DNA of 64,000 bases from Sutterella wadsworthensis (GCF_003315195.1 NZ_QNRV01000011.1:1-64000), one strand, 5' to 3'. Counted from the first letter of the stretch, positions 49,848 through 60,145 are shown. Numbers and translations are program-made. The notes: generated from the sequence alone by a model not told the origin.

Positions 49848-51977
49848 ATGGACCATTCGCTGCCTTTGATTTCGACGCTGGTTATCGCTTTTTCACTTGC
49901 GCTTGTCTTCGGCTTTATTGCCGAACGTGTCTTCCGATCACCAGCTCTCGTGGGTTATCTGCTCGCGGGCATTGCGGCGGGCAAGTACACGCCCGGCGTC
50001 GTTGCGGATGCTGCGCTCGCCTCGCAGCTCTCGGAAATCGGTGTGATGCTGCTGATGTTCGGCGTCGGCCTTCACTTTTCGCTCAAAGATCTTTGGTCTG
50101 TCAAAAGTGTTGCGGTGCCGGGCGCTGTTTTGCAGATGACCATTGCCACAGTGCTTGGAGCCTGCTTTGCGCACTGGTTCTTTGATCGGCACTGGGCGGA
50201 AGCCATCGTGCTTGGCGTATCGCTTTCGTGCGCTTCGACCGTAGTGCTCCTAAAGGCACTTGACGTGCGCGGCAAACTGACGAGTCCCGACGGACGCATT
50301 GCGGTGGGCTGGCTGGTGGTCGAAGATATTGCCACCGTGCTCATCCTCGTGCTGCTGCCGCCCTTTGCCAATCTGATGATGCCGGGGACGCCTGGGGCTT
50401 CGACGCGTCTGGCCAATGCCGACATTCTCTGGATGATCGGTCAGACGCTTTTCAACGCCGCGCTTTTTGTGGCCGTCATGCTCGTCGTCGGCCGCCGAGT
50501 GCTGCCTTGGGCCATGGGGCAGGTTGCCCGTACGGGGTCGCGCGAACTCTTCACGCTCTTTGTACTGGCCGCAGCGGTCGGCGTCGCCTACGGCGCATCG
50601 GAAATCTTCCATGTGAGTTTTGCGCTGGGGGCCTTCTTTGCCGGCATGGTGATGCGTGAAAGCCGCTTTGCGCATCGTGCGGCGACGGAATCGCTGCCGC
50701 TGCAGGACGCCTTCTCCGTACTCTTCTTTGTCGGCGTCGGCATGCTCTTTGACTGGCATATCCTGCTCGAGTCCCCGCTTGAGGTTTTAACCGTTCTGCT
50801 GATTATTCTCTTCGGCAAATCGATTGGTGCATTCGGTCTCGTTTATTTCATGCGTTATCCGCTCCATACCGCCATGATTGCGGCGGTCGCGCTGGCGCAG
50901 ATCGGTGAATTCTCCTTCATTTTGATCGGTCAGGCGGTAGAGCTTGGCTTGGCGGATATGTCGACGGTTAATCTCGTTGTGGCCGGCGCCATTCTTTCAA
51001 TCGCGCTGAATCCAGGACTTTTCTGGGCAGAGCCGCACATCAGCCGCTGGCTGACCTCTCGATTTGCTTGGGCCAGACGCGCAGCAATGCGCCACGCGCC
51101 TTATGAATCCCTTCCTGCCGATACGGAGGCCGAAAAGCTTCAGGGACAGGCTGTCGTGGCTGGTTCCGGACCTCTTCTGGATCGCCTTGCGGTGTCCCTC
51201 GAAGAAAGCGGTATTCCGGTTGTTGCAGTGAGTTCTGATGAAGCCAACGCCAAAGCGCTCGACGATCGCAAGATCTCTGTCGTTTTGGGGGATCCGAGTA
51301 CTGAGGAGACATGGATTCACGCGCATTTGCATAACGCCAAGCTGCTGGTGCTGCTCGAATCGGGTGCGGAGTCACTGCGCATTGCCGAGGCCGCTCGACG
51401 TGTTTCGCCCAATCTGCCCATTGTGGTGGCCGCTACGTCTCGCGGCATTTGGCCGGAAGTGAAGATGGAGAAGGTGACTTTTCTTTCGACCGTTGAGGCT
51501 TCTGCGCGCTTGATTTCCGCTCAGACGGCCGCCGCTATGCGCGCAGATATCACGCTCGGCAATCCGGTTTGCAAGGGAGATGTTGAGGCTGCAGCTGCAG
51601 AGGCGGCCCGACAGAGTGAAGCACAGGCACGAGCTGAAGCCGGCCCGGGTGCAGATACGACGGATGAGATGGAAGGCGCGGCTGCTGAAGATGCTGCCGA
51701 GGCAGATGCGCAGGAAGAAGCCGCTCAAAAATCAGCTAAGTGGAGTGTTTCGCGTTTCTCCGGATTGAATAAGCTCAAGGGTGTTTTTAAGCGCTCAAAG
51801 CCTGCAGCAGGGGATCAGCCGACGGAACCGGCGAAACCTGCGGAAGCTGCTCAGCCCGCCGATGCCGCATCAGCGAATGCTGCTTCAGACACCGTCCCTG
51901 AGGTCGATTCGCCGGAGCCGGCGGCGGCTCAAGTGAAGGCAGAAGCTGAAACGCCCAAACCTGCTGACAAATCCTAA
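49848..51977 (+). CDS. Kef/YbaL-type monovalent cation:proton antiporter
   Basis: Inner-membrane CPA2 antiporter of 709 residues with about 13 membrane segments in the first 410. Conserved parts are LVGYLLAGIAAGKYTPG near 35, LLMFGVGLHFSLKDL near 70, SLSCASTVVLLKALD near 125, and FFAGMVMRESRFAHR near 265. A TrkA_N-like domain follows (about 428-550), but its nucleotide motif GSGPLL is degenerate. The last 160 residues are unusual: Ala-, Glu- and Pro-rich with a short basic KGVFKRSKP patch. Exchange of K+ or Na+ for H+ is inferred from the family. Confidence 0.85.
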   Translation: MDHSLPLISTLVIAFSLALVFGFIAERVFRSPALVGYLLAGIAAGKYTPGVVADAALASQLSEIGVMLLMFGVGLHFSLKDLWSVKSVAVPGAVLQMTIATVLGACFAHWFFDRHWAEAIVLGVSLSCASTVVLLKALDVRGKLTSPDGRIAVGWLVVEDIATVLILVLLPPFANLMMPGTPGASTRLANADILWMIGQTLFNAALFVAVMLVVGRRVLPWAMGQVARTGSRELFTLFVLAAAVGVAYGASEIFHVSFALGAFFAGMVMRESRFAHRAATESLPLQDAFSVLFFVGVGMLFDWHILLESPLEVLTVLLIILFGKSIGAFGLVYFMRYPLHTAMIAAVALAQIGEFSFILIGQAVELGLADMSTVNLVVAGAILSIALNPGLFWAEPHISRWLTSRFAWARRAAMRHAPYESLPADTEAEKLQGQAVVAGSGPLLDRLAVSLEESGIPVVAVSSDEANAKALDDRKISVVLGDPSTEETWIHAHLHNAKLLVLLESGAESLRIAEAARRVSPNLPIVVAATSRGIWPEVKMEKVTFLSTVEASARLISAQTAAAMRADITLGNPVCKGDVEAAAAEAARQSEAQARAEAGPGADTTDEMEGAAAEDAAEADAQEEAAQKSAKWSVSRFSGLNKLKGVFKRSKPAAGDQPTEPAKPAEAAQPADAASANAASDTVPEVDSPEPAAAQVKAEAETPKPADKS

Positions 51978-52007
51978 GCAGCCTCTCTTTGAAGGCAAGC
52001 AATGAAA

Positions 52008-52043
52008 AAAGACCGCACGGAGGATGACTCTGCTGCGGTCTTT
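52008..52043. terminator. Bidirectional terminator-like hairpin
   Basis: AAAGACCGCA (52008-52017) pairs with TGCGGTCTTT (52034-52043); T runs lie on both sides. Confidence 0.75.
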
Positions 52044-52317
52044 CGCATTTTGGCCAGTCCGATGAGGCTCGCGGCAGCGGGCAAAGGTCGGTATGCCTGA
52101 GCTGCGTCTCTTTGGAAACCGCTTGGCCGATTCGATTCAGTTGATGCAAAAAACGATATAGAACAATCAAATTGCATTGAAAAACAAGGAAACATTATTG
52201 AGGAAAAGGGCGGAATGCGCAAAAAATGGCTTCGATTCGCTTTAAGCTCAATCTGCTAGTGGAAAAGCCCTAAAAGCCTCGTTAGACGGCCCGAACTCGG
52301 GTGATAGGATTTTTGAC
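52044..52317. other. Non-coding stretch upstream of ilvE
   Basis: A+T-rich patches at about 52150-52230 may contain the promoter. No confident -35/-10 pair and no gene were recognised. Confidence 0.3.
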
Positions 52318-52437
52318 ATGCTTCAAACGGCCTCCTCACCTGCAGGAGGCTCGTCAAGCAGAACGATTTTTTTCTCCGCCCGAGCGTCGGCGGCCGACCC
52401 ACAGACGGACGGCGGAGCGTATTTACTCTTCGGATGA
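52318..52437 (+). promoter_or_regulatory. Leader with hairpins and possible upstream frame of ilvE
   Basis: A 39-codon frame starts at ATG 52318 (AGGA eight bases before) and stops at 52437, seven bases before ilvE. The same stretch holds two strong hairpins, GCCTCCT/AGGAGGC (about 52329-52350) and CTCCGCC/GGCGGAG. The frame is not rich in branched-chain codons, so classic attenuation is not supported. Confidence 0.3.
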
Positions 52438-52444
52438 AGCCAAA

Positions 52445-53470
52445 ATGGAAAAAAAGAACATCGACTGGGCGAAGCTCGGCTTTGCCTATACCCCGACGGA
52501 CTACCGTTATCAGGATGAGTGGGAAAACGGCGCTTGGGAAGGCGGCAAGCTCATCACTGACAAGCACATCTCGCTGCTGGAGTCCGCCTGCGTCTTCCAT
52601 TATTCCCAGAGCTGTTTCGAAGGTCTGAAGGCTTATACGACAAAGCAGGGCAAGATCGTCACCTTCCGTCCGGATATGAACGCCGAACGCATGTACAACA
52701 CGGCCGCCCGTCTGGAAATGCCGAGCTATCCGAAGGAAAAGTTCGTTGAGGCCGTGCTCGAAACCGTCCGCGCGAATGCCGCTTGGGTGCCGCCTTACGG
52801 CACGGGCTGCTCGCTCTACATCCGTCCGTTCATGATCGGCTCCGGCCCGCAGATTGGTGTGGCACCGGCCCCGTCCTTCCTTTTCCGCATTTTTGTAATG
52901 CCTGTGGGCGCCTACTATAAGGGCGCAGTGAAGCCCCAGAAGCTCGTGGTGTCGGATTGGGACCGTGCGGCCCCGCACGGCACCGGCGACATCAAGGCCG
53001 GCCTTAACTACGCCATGAGCTTGCACCCGACGATGGATGCGCACCGCGCCGGCTATGCTGAAAACCTCTATCTGGATCCGCAGACGCGTACTTACGTTGA
53101 AGAGGCCGGCGGCGCCAATGTTCTCTTCGTCGATAAGGACGACAACCTGATCGTTCCGAAGAGCACGTCGATTCTGCCGTCCATCACCCGCCGCTCGCTC
53201 GTTTATGTTGCCGAACACTACCTCGGTCTGAACGTGATTGAGCGCAAGGTGCGTTTCGACGAAGTCAAGGACATGAAGGAATGCTGCCTCTGCGGCACGG
53301 CTGCCGTCATCGCCCCTGTCGGCCTCATTCATACGCATGAAGGCGACATCGTTCTGCCTTCCGGCATGGATAAGATGGGCGAAATCAGCGGTCGTCTGCG
53401 TAAGACGCTGACCGGCATTCAGGACGGCGAAATTGAAGCGCCTGAAGGCTGGATCCGCGAAGTCTGCTAA
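52445..53470 (+). CDS. ilvE: Branched-chain amino acid aminotransferase
   Basis: PLP enzyme that transaminates branched-chain 2-oxo acids to valine, leucine and isoleucine, cytoplasmic, 341 residues. The type II (eukaryote-like) form is shown by DEWENGAWEGG near 25, SACVFHYSQSCFEGLKAY near 45, RPDMNAERM near 70 and EEAGGANVLFV near 220. Lys184 in GDIKAGLNYAMSL is the expected PLP lysine. ATG 52445 fits the family N-terminus; the open frame upstream is leader sequence. A terminator follows. Confidence 0.92.
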   Translation: MEKKNIDWAKLGFAYTPTDYRYQDEWENGAWEGGKLITDKHISLLESACVFHYSQSCFEGLKAYTTKQGKIVTFRPDMNAERMYNTAARLEMPSYPKEKFVEAVLETVRANAAWVPPYGTGCSLYIRPFMIGSGPQIGVAPAPSFLFRIFVMPVGAYYKGAVKPQKLVVSDWDRAAPHGTGDIKAGLNYAMSLHPTMDAHRAGYAENLYLDPQTRTYVEEAGGANVLFVDKDDNLIVPKSTSILPSITRRSLVYVAEHYLGLNVIERKVRFDEVKDMKECCLCGTAAVIAPVGLIHTHEGDIVLPSGMDKMGEISGRLRKTLTGIQDGEIEAPEGWIREVC

Positions 53471-53565
53471 TAGAAGCTGCGCTTCATCCGGCTTCTCGAG
53501 AACCTTTCTCTGCCCCAAGCAAACCGCTGCGGCGGCAGCTCAGGGCTGAAAGGATTCTCAAAAGG

Positions 53566-53599
53566 CTCCCTGGCGACACGGTCGTTGGGGAGTTTTTTT
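53566..53599 (+). terminator. Terminator after ilvE
   Basis: CTCCC (53566-53570) pairs with GGGAG (53588-53592), with an inner CGAC/GTCG stem, followed by seven T. Confidence 0.75.
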
Positions 53600-54060
53600 C
53601 GCTTGGATTCCTTTCTCTCGCCGTCCTCGAATGATCCGCCGGCGCGAAGTGAAAAAGACCTTTAAAGCAGTCGTTCATCCGCCCTGCGGATACCGACTTT
53701 TGGGATGAGGAAAATGCCTGAGGAGGTAAGGTAAACCACTCAAAAGCACAACTCCCGATTTCGTATTATTTGTGATGGATCAAATCGAACTCTCCAATCC
53801 ACGCGCCTGCAAGACGCTTACGCTTCGTCAACTCGAGCATTCTTCAGTAAGAACCCCGAGACACGGCCGCCGACCTCCCCGCTGAGCGCGACCGCGATCT
53901 CTACGACAAACCGTCTGCCCTTCGGAAAGCACTTGAGGAACCTTGGCTCTTAAAAGCTTTCGGCTCTCAAAGGCGTCCTCGGAAAACGCCGCTCTCTTTG
54001 AAGGCGCAGCACGACGCGGGGCGGTCGATTTAGACGGCCGCATCCCGAGGAAGATGAAAC
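53600..54060. other. Long leader/promoter region of gltB
   Basis: About 460 bases without a supported gene. TATTAT near 53765 lies in the only A+T-rich patch and is a plausible -10. A weak 36-codon frame from ATG 53775 has no ribosome-binding site. Several G+C-rich hairpins precede AGGAAG and ATG 54061. Confidence 0.35.
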
Positions 54061-57000
54061 ATGACGAATTCCTGCGGCTTGTACCGAAGCGAATTTGAGC
54101 ACGACGCCTGCGGCGTCGGCTTCATTGCGCACATCAAGGGCCAAAAGAGCCACAGCATCGTGAGTCAGGCGCTCGACGTACTGAAGAATCTGCGGCACCG
54201 CGGCGCTGTAGGCGCTGATCCCCTGCAGGGCGACGGTGCGGGCATCTTGATTCAGATACCCGATCAGCTCTATCGCGACGATATGATGAATCAGGGCGTG
54301 AAGCTCCCGCCCGCCGGCGAATACGGCGTCGGCATGGTCTTCCTTCCGCAGGAGGCGGCTTCTCGTCATGCCTGCGAAGAGGAAATTGAACGTGCTGTTG
54401 CGGCCGAAGGCCAAATGATTCTCGGCTGGCGTGACGTGCCGATTGACCGTTCCATGCCCATGTCGCCCGTCGTTCGCGAAAAAGAGCCGGTCATTCGTCA
54501 GGTGTTCATCGGCCACAGCCCGGATGTGCTGGTGACCGACGCGCTCGAGCGCAAGCTCTACATCATCCGCAAGCGCTCCTCCATTGCTATTGCGAATCTG
54601 CATCTAAAGCACTGCAAAGAGTTCTATATCTGTTCGTGCTCGGCGCGCACCGTGGTCTATAAGGGACAGCTCTTGGCCACACAGGTCGGCATCTACTACC
54701 GTGACCTGCAGGACGCTCGCTGCATTTCCGCTCTGGCGATGATTCACCAGCGCTTTTCAACCAACACTTTCCCGCAGTGGCAGCTCGCTCATCCCTTCCG
54801 CTACATCGCTCACAACGGTGAAATCAATACGCTGCGCGGCAACTTCAACTGGATTCTCGCGCGCGAAAAGCACATTTCGTCGCCGGTCCTCGGCGACGAT
54901 CTCAAAAAGCTCTGGCCGCTCATTTTCCAAGGTCAAAGCGACTCGGCATCCTTTGACAATGCGTTCGAGCTTTTGACCATGGCGGGCTACTCGCTTGCCC
55001 AGGCCGCCTTGATGCTGATTCCGGAAGCCTGGGAAAAGAACAAGACCATGAATCCTCGGCTGCGGGCGCTTTACGAATACAACGCTGCCATGATGGAACC
55101 CTGGGACGGACCGGCGGCGGTCGCTTTCACCAACGGCCGTCAAATCGGCGCGATTCTCGACCGCAACGGTCTGCGTCCGGCGCGATATCTGGAGACGAAA
55201 GACGATTTGGTGATCCTCGCGTCAGAGTCGGGCGCCGCGGTGATCGACGAAAGCCGCATCCGCCGCCGCTGGCGTCTGGAGCCGGGCAAGATTCTCTTGC
55301 TCGACCTTGAGCAGGGCCGCATTATCGGCAATGACGAGGTGAAGGGTTCGCTCGCTGCGCAGCATCCCTATCGCGAATGGATCGACAAGATCCGCATCCG
55401 TCTCGACGATATTCCGCAGACGCCTGCCTCTGCTCCGCTTTTGCTCGGACGCAATGAACTCATGCGCGTCTTTGGCTTCAGCCGTGAGGACGTGGAACGC
55501 ATTCTCAAGTCCATGGCCTATCAAGGTCAGGATCCGGTGATGTCCATGGGCAACGATGCGCCGCTTGCCTGCCTGTCCGAGCGTCCGCAGATGCTCTACG
55601 ACTATTTCCGGCAGCTTTTTGCTCAGGTGACCAATCCGCCGATCGATCCGATCCGTGAAGCGATGGTGACGTCACTCGTGTCGTTCATTGGTCCCCGTCC
55701 GGACCTCCTGAACATCATGGCCGTGAACCCGCCCGTTCGTCTCGAAGTGGAGCAGCCCGTGCTCACCGGCGCACAGATGGAACGTATTCGTGCCATCGCG
55801 GACTTTACCGACGGGAAGTTCCATTCCAAAGAGATCGACATTACCTATCCGCTTGCGTGGGGACGCGAAGCAATTGAAGCGCGTCTGGCAAGCATTCGCG
55901 CCGCAGCGGTCGATGCGGTCCGCAGCGGCATCAACATTCTGATTCTCACGGACAGGAAAGTTTCGCGTGAACGCGTGGCCATTCCGGCGCTTCTCGCCAC
56001 TTCGGCCGTGCACCAGTGTCTCGTGGAAGAAGGGCTCCGTACGAGTACTGGTCTCGTGGTCGAAACCGGGTCAGCGCGATCCGTTCATGACTTTGCCGTA
56101 CTCGGCGGCTATGGCGCTGAAGCGGTGCATCCCTATCTCGCGCTCGCGGTGGTGGAGTCGCTCGCCAAGAACGAGGAAGAGCGCGCAAAGTATGTCGACA
56201 ACTATCTGCACGCCATCATGAAGGGTCTCAATAAGATCATGGCGCGCATGGGCATTTCGACCTACATGTCTTACATCGGCGCACAGATCTTCGAGGCCGT
56301 GGGCCTCAAAAAGAGCTTCATCGATCAGTATTTCACCAATACGCCGAGTCCAGTGGAGGGGCTCGATCTCTTTGATGTCGCCGGAGAAGCCGTAACCGTT
56401 CATAAGTGCGCTTTTGAAGCCATCGAGCGCAAGGTGATTCCGCTCGCTGCGGGCGGTCAGTACATGTATCGTCAAGGGGGTGAGCACCATCTCTGGACGC
56501 CCGACGCGGTCGTGCATCTGCAGCGCGCCGTGCGTGAAGGCAGCTGGGCGGAGTACCAGACCTATGCCGGGCTCATCAACAATCAGGCCCGGGATCTTCT
56601 CACCATTCGCGGACTCTTTGAGTTCGTGCCGGGCAAGGCCATACCGCTCGAGTCCGTTGAAAGCGAAGCGTCAATCATTCGCCGTTTCTCCACGGCTGCG
56701 ATGTCTGTCGGCGCCATTTCCACCGAAGCTCACGTGACGATGGCGGTGGCGATGAACCGTATGAAGGGTGCCAGCAACTCCGGCGAAGGCGGTGAAGACG
56801 TTCGACGCAATGCCCCGGTGACGACAGAAACGTCGCTCAGAGCGATTCTCGGCGACGATGTCGAAGTGGATTATCCCCTGCACCCGGGCGACAGCCTGCG
56901 CTCCCGCGTTCGGCAGGTTGCTTCAGGGCGTTTCGGCGTCACGACGGACTACCTGGCTCACGGCGACCTTATTCAGATCAAAATGGCTCAGGGTGCGAAG

Positions 57001-58656
57001 CCCGGTGAAGGCGGGCAGCTCCCGGGCAAGAAAGTGTCGAAATATATCGGCATGCTCCGCCATTCGCTGCCGGGCGTCGGGCTGGTTTCGCCTCCGCCGC
57101 ACCACGACATCTATTCGATCGAGGATTTGGCTCAGCTCATTCTCGACCTCAAGTACGCCAATCCGCATGCCGGCATCGGCGTCAAGCTGGTTTCTCAGGC
57201 CGGCATCGGCACGGTGGCCGCCGGCGTGGCCAAGTGCAAGGCAGACCACATTGTGGTTTCCGGACATGACGGCGGCACCGGCGCGGCTCCGGCGACCTCC
57301 ATTAAGCACGCCGGCAGCGCGTGGGAAATCGGGCTCGCAGAAGTGGAGCAGACGCTCGTCATGAATAATCTCCGCGGCCGTGTACGGCTGCAGGTGGACG
57401 GGCAGATCAAGACCGGCCGAGACGTTGTGATCGGCGCCATGCTCGGCGCTGATGAATTCGGCTTCGGAACGACGCCGCTCGTGGCGATGGGGTGCCTGAT
57501 GATGCGCAAGTGTCAGAAGAACACCTGCCCGGCCGGCATTGCGACTCAGGATCCGGCGCTTCGCCGGCAGTTCGTGGGACGCCCGGAACATGTGGAGAAT
57601 TACTTCCATTTTGTTGCTCGGGAAGTGCGCGAAATCATGGCGCAGCTCGGCGTGGCGAAATTTGATGATCTGATCGGTCATGTGGAATACCTTCGCAAGC
57701 GTTCGGGACTCGACGGCCTGAAGGCCGCGAAGCTATCGCTCGAAAAGATCCTCTATAAGCTCCCCAATCCGAAGGGCTTCCCGCTGCTCTCGACGGAGCC
57801 GCAGGATCATGAGCTCGAGAAGGCCTTTGACCTTCGCTATGCTGCCGAGCTTTCTGAAGCGCTGAAGGCTAAGCGCCCGATGCGGGTGCAGACCCGCGTC
57901 GGCAATACCGACCGCGCCGTCGGCACGATGCTTTCGGGCATTGCCGCGCAGGAAGCTCAAGGGGAACTGCCCGACGACTTCGCGCTCTTTGAGCTTGTGG
58001 GGACGGCGGGTCAGAGCTTCGGCGCTTTCCTCGGCAAAGGCGTTTCGCTTCGTCTGACGGGCGGCGCCAACGACTACGTCGGCAAGGGGCTCTCCGGCGG
58101 CTCGATCGCTGTGAAAAAGAGCCCGTCGTTTGACGGCCGCCCGAACGAGAACGTCATTGCCGGCAATGCTTGTCTCTACGGCGCTACATCCGGCGAGGCA
58201 TTCATTTCCGGCGTCGTCGGCGAACGCTTTGCTGTGCGCAATTCCGGGGCATCGACGGTTGCAGAAGGGTGCGGCGACCACGGCTGCGAATACATGACGG
58301 GCGGCACGGCAGTCATTCTCGGACGAACCGGCCGAAACTTCGCGGCGGGCATGTCGGGAGGCATCGCTTATGTCTGGGATCCCAACGATGAGCTGGCCGA
58401 AAAAATGAGTGACGGTGCCTTTGAGCTTTCGCATGTGCTTCCTGCTGCCGAACAGGGCTCCGATGAGCCGCTCCATTACGGTCAGAAGGATGAAGTGCTC
58501 TTAAAGCGCCTCGTTGAACGCCATGCTGAACTCACCGGCAGTCCGACGGCGCGTGAGATGCTCGCCGACTGGCCGGCAGCGCTCGGCCGGTTTACGAAGG
58601 TGTTCCCGCTCGAATACAAGCATGCTCTTGCGAGCCTCAAGAAGGAGGAGAACTGA
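54061..58656 (+). CDS. gltB: Glutamate synthase large subunit
   Basis: Large subunit of NADPH-dependent glutamate synthase, which turns glutamine and 2-oxoglutarate into two glutamates; 1531 residues, full length. The propeptide is followed by the class II amidotransferase nucleophile Cys17 in HDACGVGF. Central and FMN-binding synthase domains contain GEGGEDVRRN near 905, PGEGGQLPGKKVSKYIGMLRHSLPG near 980 and GHDGGTGAAPATSIKHAG near 1068. The 3Fe-4S cysteines lie in CQKNTCPAGIATQD near 1153. The C-terminal beta-helix has repeated GGxxxxxGxxxGG patterns. It is separated from gltD by one base. Confidence 0.96.
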   Translation: MTNSCGLYRSEFEHDACGVGFIAHIKGQKSHSIVSQALDVLKNLRHRGAVGADPLQGDGAGILIQIPDQLYRDDMMNQGVKLPPAGEYGVGMVFLPQEAASRHACEEEIERAVAAEGQMILGWRDVPIDRSMPMSPVVREKEPVIRQVFIGHSPDVLVTDALERKLYIIRKRSSIAIANLHLKHCKEFYICSCSARTVVYKGQLLATQVGIYYRDLQDARCISALAMIHQRFSTNTFPQWQLAHPFRYIAHNGEINTLRGNFNWILAREKHISSPVLGDDLKKLWPLIFQGQSDSASFDNAFELLTMAGYSLAQAALMLIPEAWEKNKTMNPRLRALYEYNAAMMEPWDGPAAVAFTNGRQIGAILDRNGLRPARYLETKDDLVILASESGAAVIDESRIRRRWRLEPGKILLLDLEQGRIIGNDEVKGSLAAQHPYREWIDKIRIRLDDIPQTPASAPLLLGRNELMRVFGFSREDVERILKSMAYQGQDPVMSMGNDAPLACLSERPQMLYDYFRQLFAQVTNPPIDPIREAMVTSLVSFIGPRPDLLNIMAVNPPVRLEVEQPVLTGAQMERIRAIADFTDGKFHSKEIDITYPLAWGREAIEARLASIRAAAVDAVRSGINILILTDRKVSRERVAIPALLATSAVHQCLVEEGLRTSTGLVVETGSARSVHDFAVLGGYGAEAVHPYLALAVVESLAKNEEERAKYVDNYLHAIMKGLNKIMARMGISTYMSYIGAQIFEAVGLKKSFIDQYFTNTPSPVEGLDLFDVAGEAVTVHKCAFEAIERKVIPLAAGGQYMYRQGGEHHLWTPDAVVHLQRAVREGSWAEYQTYAGLINNQARDLLTIRGLFEFVPGKAIPLESVESEASIIRRFSTAAMSVGAISTEAHVTMAVAMNRMKGASNSGEGGEDVRRNAPVTTETSLRAILGDDVEVDYPLHPGDSLRSRVRQVASGRFGVTTDYLAHGDLIQIKMAQGAKPGEGGQLPGKKVSKYIGMLRHSLPGVGLVSPPPHHDIYSIEDLAQLILDLKYANPHAGIGVKLVSQAGIGTVAAGVAKCKADHIVVSGHDGGTGAAPATSIKHAGSAWEIGLAEVEQTLVMNNLRGRVRLQVDGQIKTGRDVVIGAMLGADEFGFGTTPLVAMGCLMMRKCQKNTCPAGIATQDPALRRQFVGRPEHVENYFHFVAREVREIMAQLGVAKFDDLIGHVEYLRKRSGLDGLKAAKLSLEKILYKLPNPKGFPLLSTEPQDHELEKAFDLRYAAELSEALKAKRPMRVQTRVGNTDRAVGTMLSGIAAQEAQGELPDDFALFELVGTAGQSFGAFLGKGVSLRLTGGANDYVGKGLSGGSIAVKKSPSFDGRPNENVIAGNACLYGATSGEAFISGVVGERFAVRNSGASTVAEGCGDHGCEYMTGGTAVILGRTGRNFAAGMSGGIAYVWDPNDELAEKMSDGAFELSHVLPAAEQGSDEPLHYGQKDEVLLKRLVERHAELTGSPTAREMLADWPAALGRFTKVFPLEYKHALASLKKEEN

Positions 58657-58657
58657 A

Positions 58658-60145
58658 ATGGGACTCGATGGAGGCTTTCTCAAATTCACCCGTTTGGAAC
58701 CGCGCCATGAACCTGTTGAGGAGCGAATTAAGCACTTCAACGAATTCATTGCGATTTATTCCGATACTGAAGGGCGTGAACAGGCGTCCCGCTGCATGGA
58801 CTGCGGGATCCCTTTCTGTCAGCACCAGTGCCCGCTGCACAACACCATGCCCGATACCCAGCAGTACGTCTCGGACGGCGACTGGGAATCGGCTTGGCGG
58901 GTGCTCGATTCCACCAACAGCTTTCCGGAGATTACCGGACGCATCTGCCCCGCACCCTGCGAGGAAGGCTGCACGCTTGGTCTTCACCGCGATGCAGTTT
59001 CGATCAAGGCGATCGAAAAGAAAATTGCCGAGGTGGCCTTCAGCCGAGGTTATGTGACGCCGCAGCCGGCAGCTGCCTCAACGGGCTGCTCCGTGGCTGT
59101 GGTGGGCTCTGGCCCAGCAGGCCTGGCCGCGGCACAGCAGCTTGCTCGGATGGGGCATGCGGTTACCGTTTACGAAAAGATGGATAAGCCGGGCGGTCTT
59201 TTGCGCTACGGCATTCCTGATTTCAAGCTCGGCAAGAAGGTGGTTGACCGCCGACTCGATCAGCTTGTGCGCGAGGGGGTGCGTTTCGTGCTCTCCACCC
59301 GCGTCACGGGGACCGACGGAGAAACGCTTGAGCCGGGGGTTCATGATGATGCGGAATCGACCATTTCCATTGCAGCGCTTCAGGCCAAGTACGACGCCGT
59401 CGTGTTGGCTTTGGGTGCTGAAGTGCCGCGCGATTTGAAACTCCCCGGGCGCGAGCTCTCCGGGATTCACTTCGCGCTTGACTTCCTGATTGCACAGAAT
59501 CGGGTGAATTCCGGGGGCGGCGTCAATCCGGTTCAGGTCCGCGGCAAGCATGTTGTGGTGATCGGCGGCGGCGAGACGGCAAGCGACTGCATCGGCACGG
59601 CTAACCGACTGGGGGCTGCCTCCGTGACGCAGCTCGACTATCACGCCGAACTGCCGCTCAAGGCCGATCTGATGCGTGAGTGGCCGGACTGGCGCCATAT
59701 CAAGCGGACTTCTACTTCTCAGGAAGAAGGGTGCACGCGGCTTTTTGCCACCAATACGGTGAGCTTTGAAGGCAAGAATGCCGTGGAGTCCGTGAAGACC
59801 GTACAGGTCAAATGGGGACCCGGACGCAAAATCACGCCGATCGAAGGCACCGAAAGCGAGGTCAAGGCTGACGTTGTGCTGATTGCGATGGGCTACGCGC
59901 ATCCTTCGCATGCCATTGTGAAGGCGTTGGGACTGGCTACCGATAAACGCGGCTCCATTGCAGCGCCGGTAGACGGTCCTGAAGCATGGCGCACGGCTGC
60001 CGAAGGCATCTTTGCGGCGGGCGACGGCCGGTTCGGTCAGTCGCTTGTCGTCAACGCTCTGGCTGAAGGGCGTGAGTGCGCAGCGGCGGTTGACAAGTGG
60101 CTTCGCGACAAGCAGTCGGAGGCTGCGCCGCTCTGGCGTGAATAA
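58658..60145 (+). CDS. gltD: Glutamate synthase small subunit
   Basis: NADPH- and FAD-binding subunit that feeds electrons to GltB; 495 residues. The N-terminal cluster motif CMDCGIPFCQHQCP is near residue 46, with ICPAPCEEGC near 98. The FAD site is VVGSGPAGLAAA near 150, and the NADPH site VVIGGGETASD near 300. ATG 58658 has AAGGAGGAG eight bases upstream; longer frames extend into gltB and are not used. A strong terminator follows. Confidence 0.96.
   Translation: MGLDGGFLKFTRLEPRHEPVEERIKHFNEFIAIYSDTEGREQASRCMDCGIPFCQHQCPLHNTMPDTQQYVSDGDWESAWRVLDSTNSFPEITGRICPAPCEEGCTLGLHRDAVSIKAIEKKIAEVAFSRGYVTPQPAAASTGCSVAVVGSGPAGLAAAQQLARMGHAVTVYEKMDKPGGLLRYGIPDFKLGKKVVDRRLDQLVREGVRFVLSTRVTGTDGETLEPGVHDDAESTISIAALQAKYDAVVLALGAEVPRDLKLPGRELSGIHFALDFLIAQNRVNSGGGVNPVQVRGKHVVVIGGGETASDCIGTANRLGAASVTQLDYHAELPLKADLMREWPDWRHIKRTSTSQEEGCTRLFATNTVSFEGKNAVESVKTVQVKWGPGRKITPIEGTESEVKADVVLIAMGYAHPSHAIVKALGLATDKRGSIAAPVDGPEAWRTAAEGIFAAGDGRFGQSLVVNALAEGRECAAAVDKWLRDKQSEAAPLWRE

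Noticed and set aside
52256-53518. 420-codon minus-strand frame opposite ilvE
   Set aside because: Shadow frame; ilvE on the plus strand has full family motifs.
53775-53885. 36-codon frame in the gltB leader as a leader peptide
   Set aside because: No ribosome-binding site, and the codons show no amino-acid bias that would suggest attenuation.
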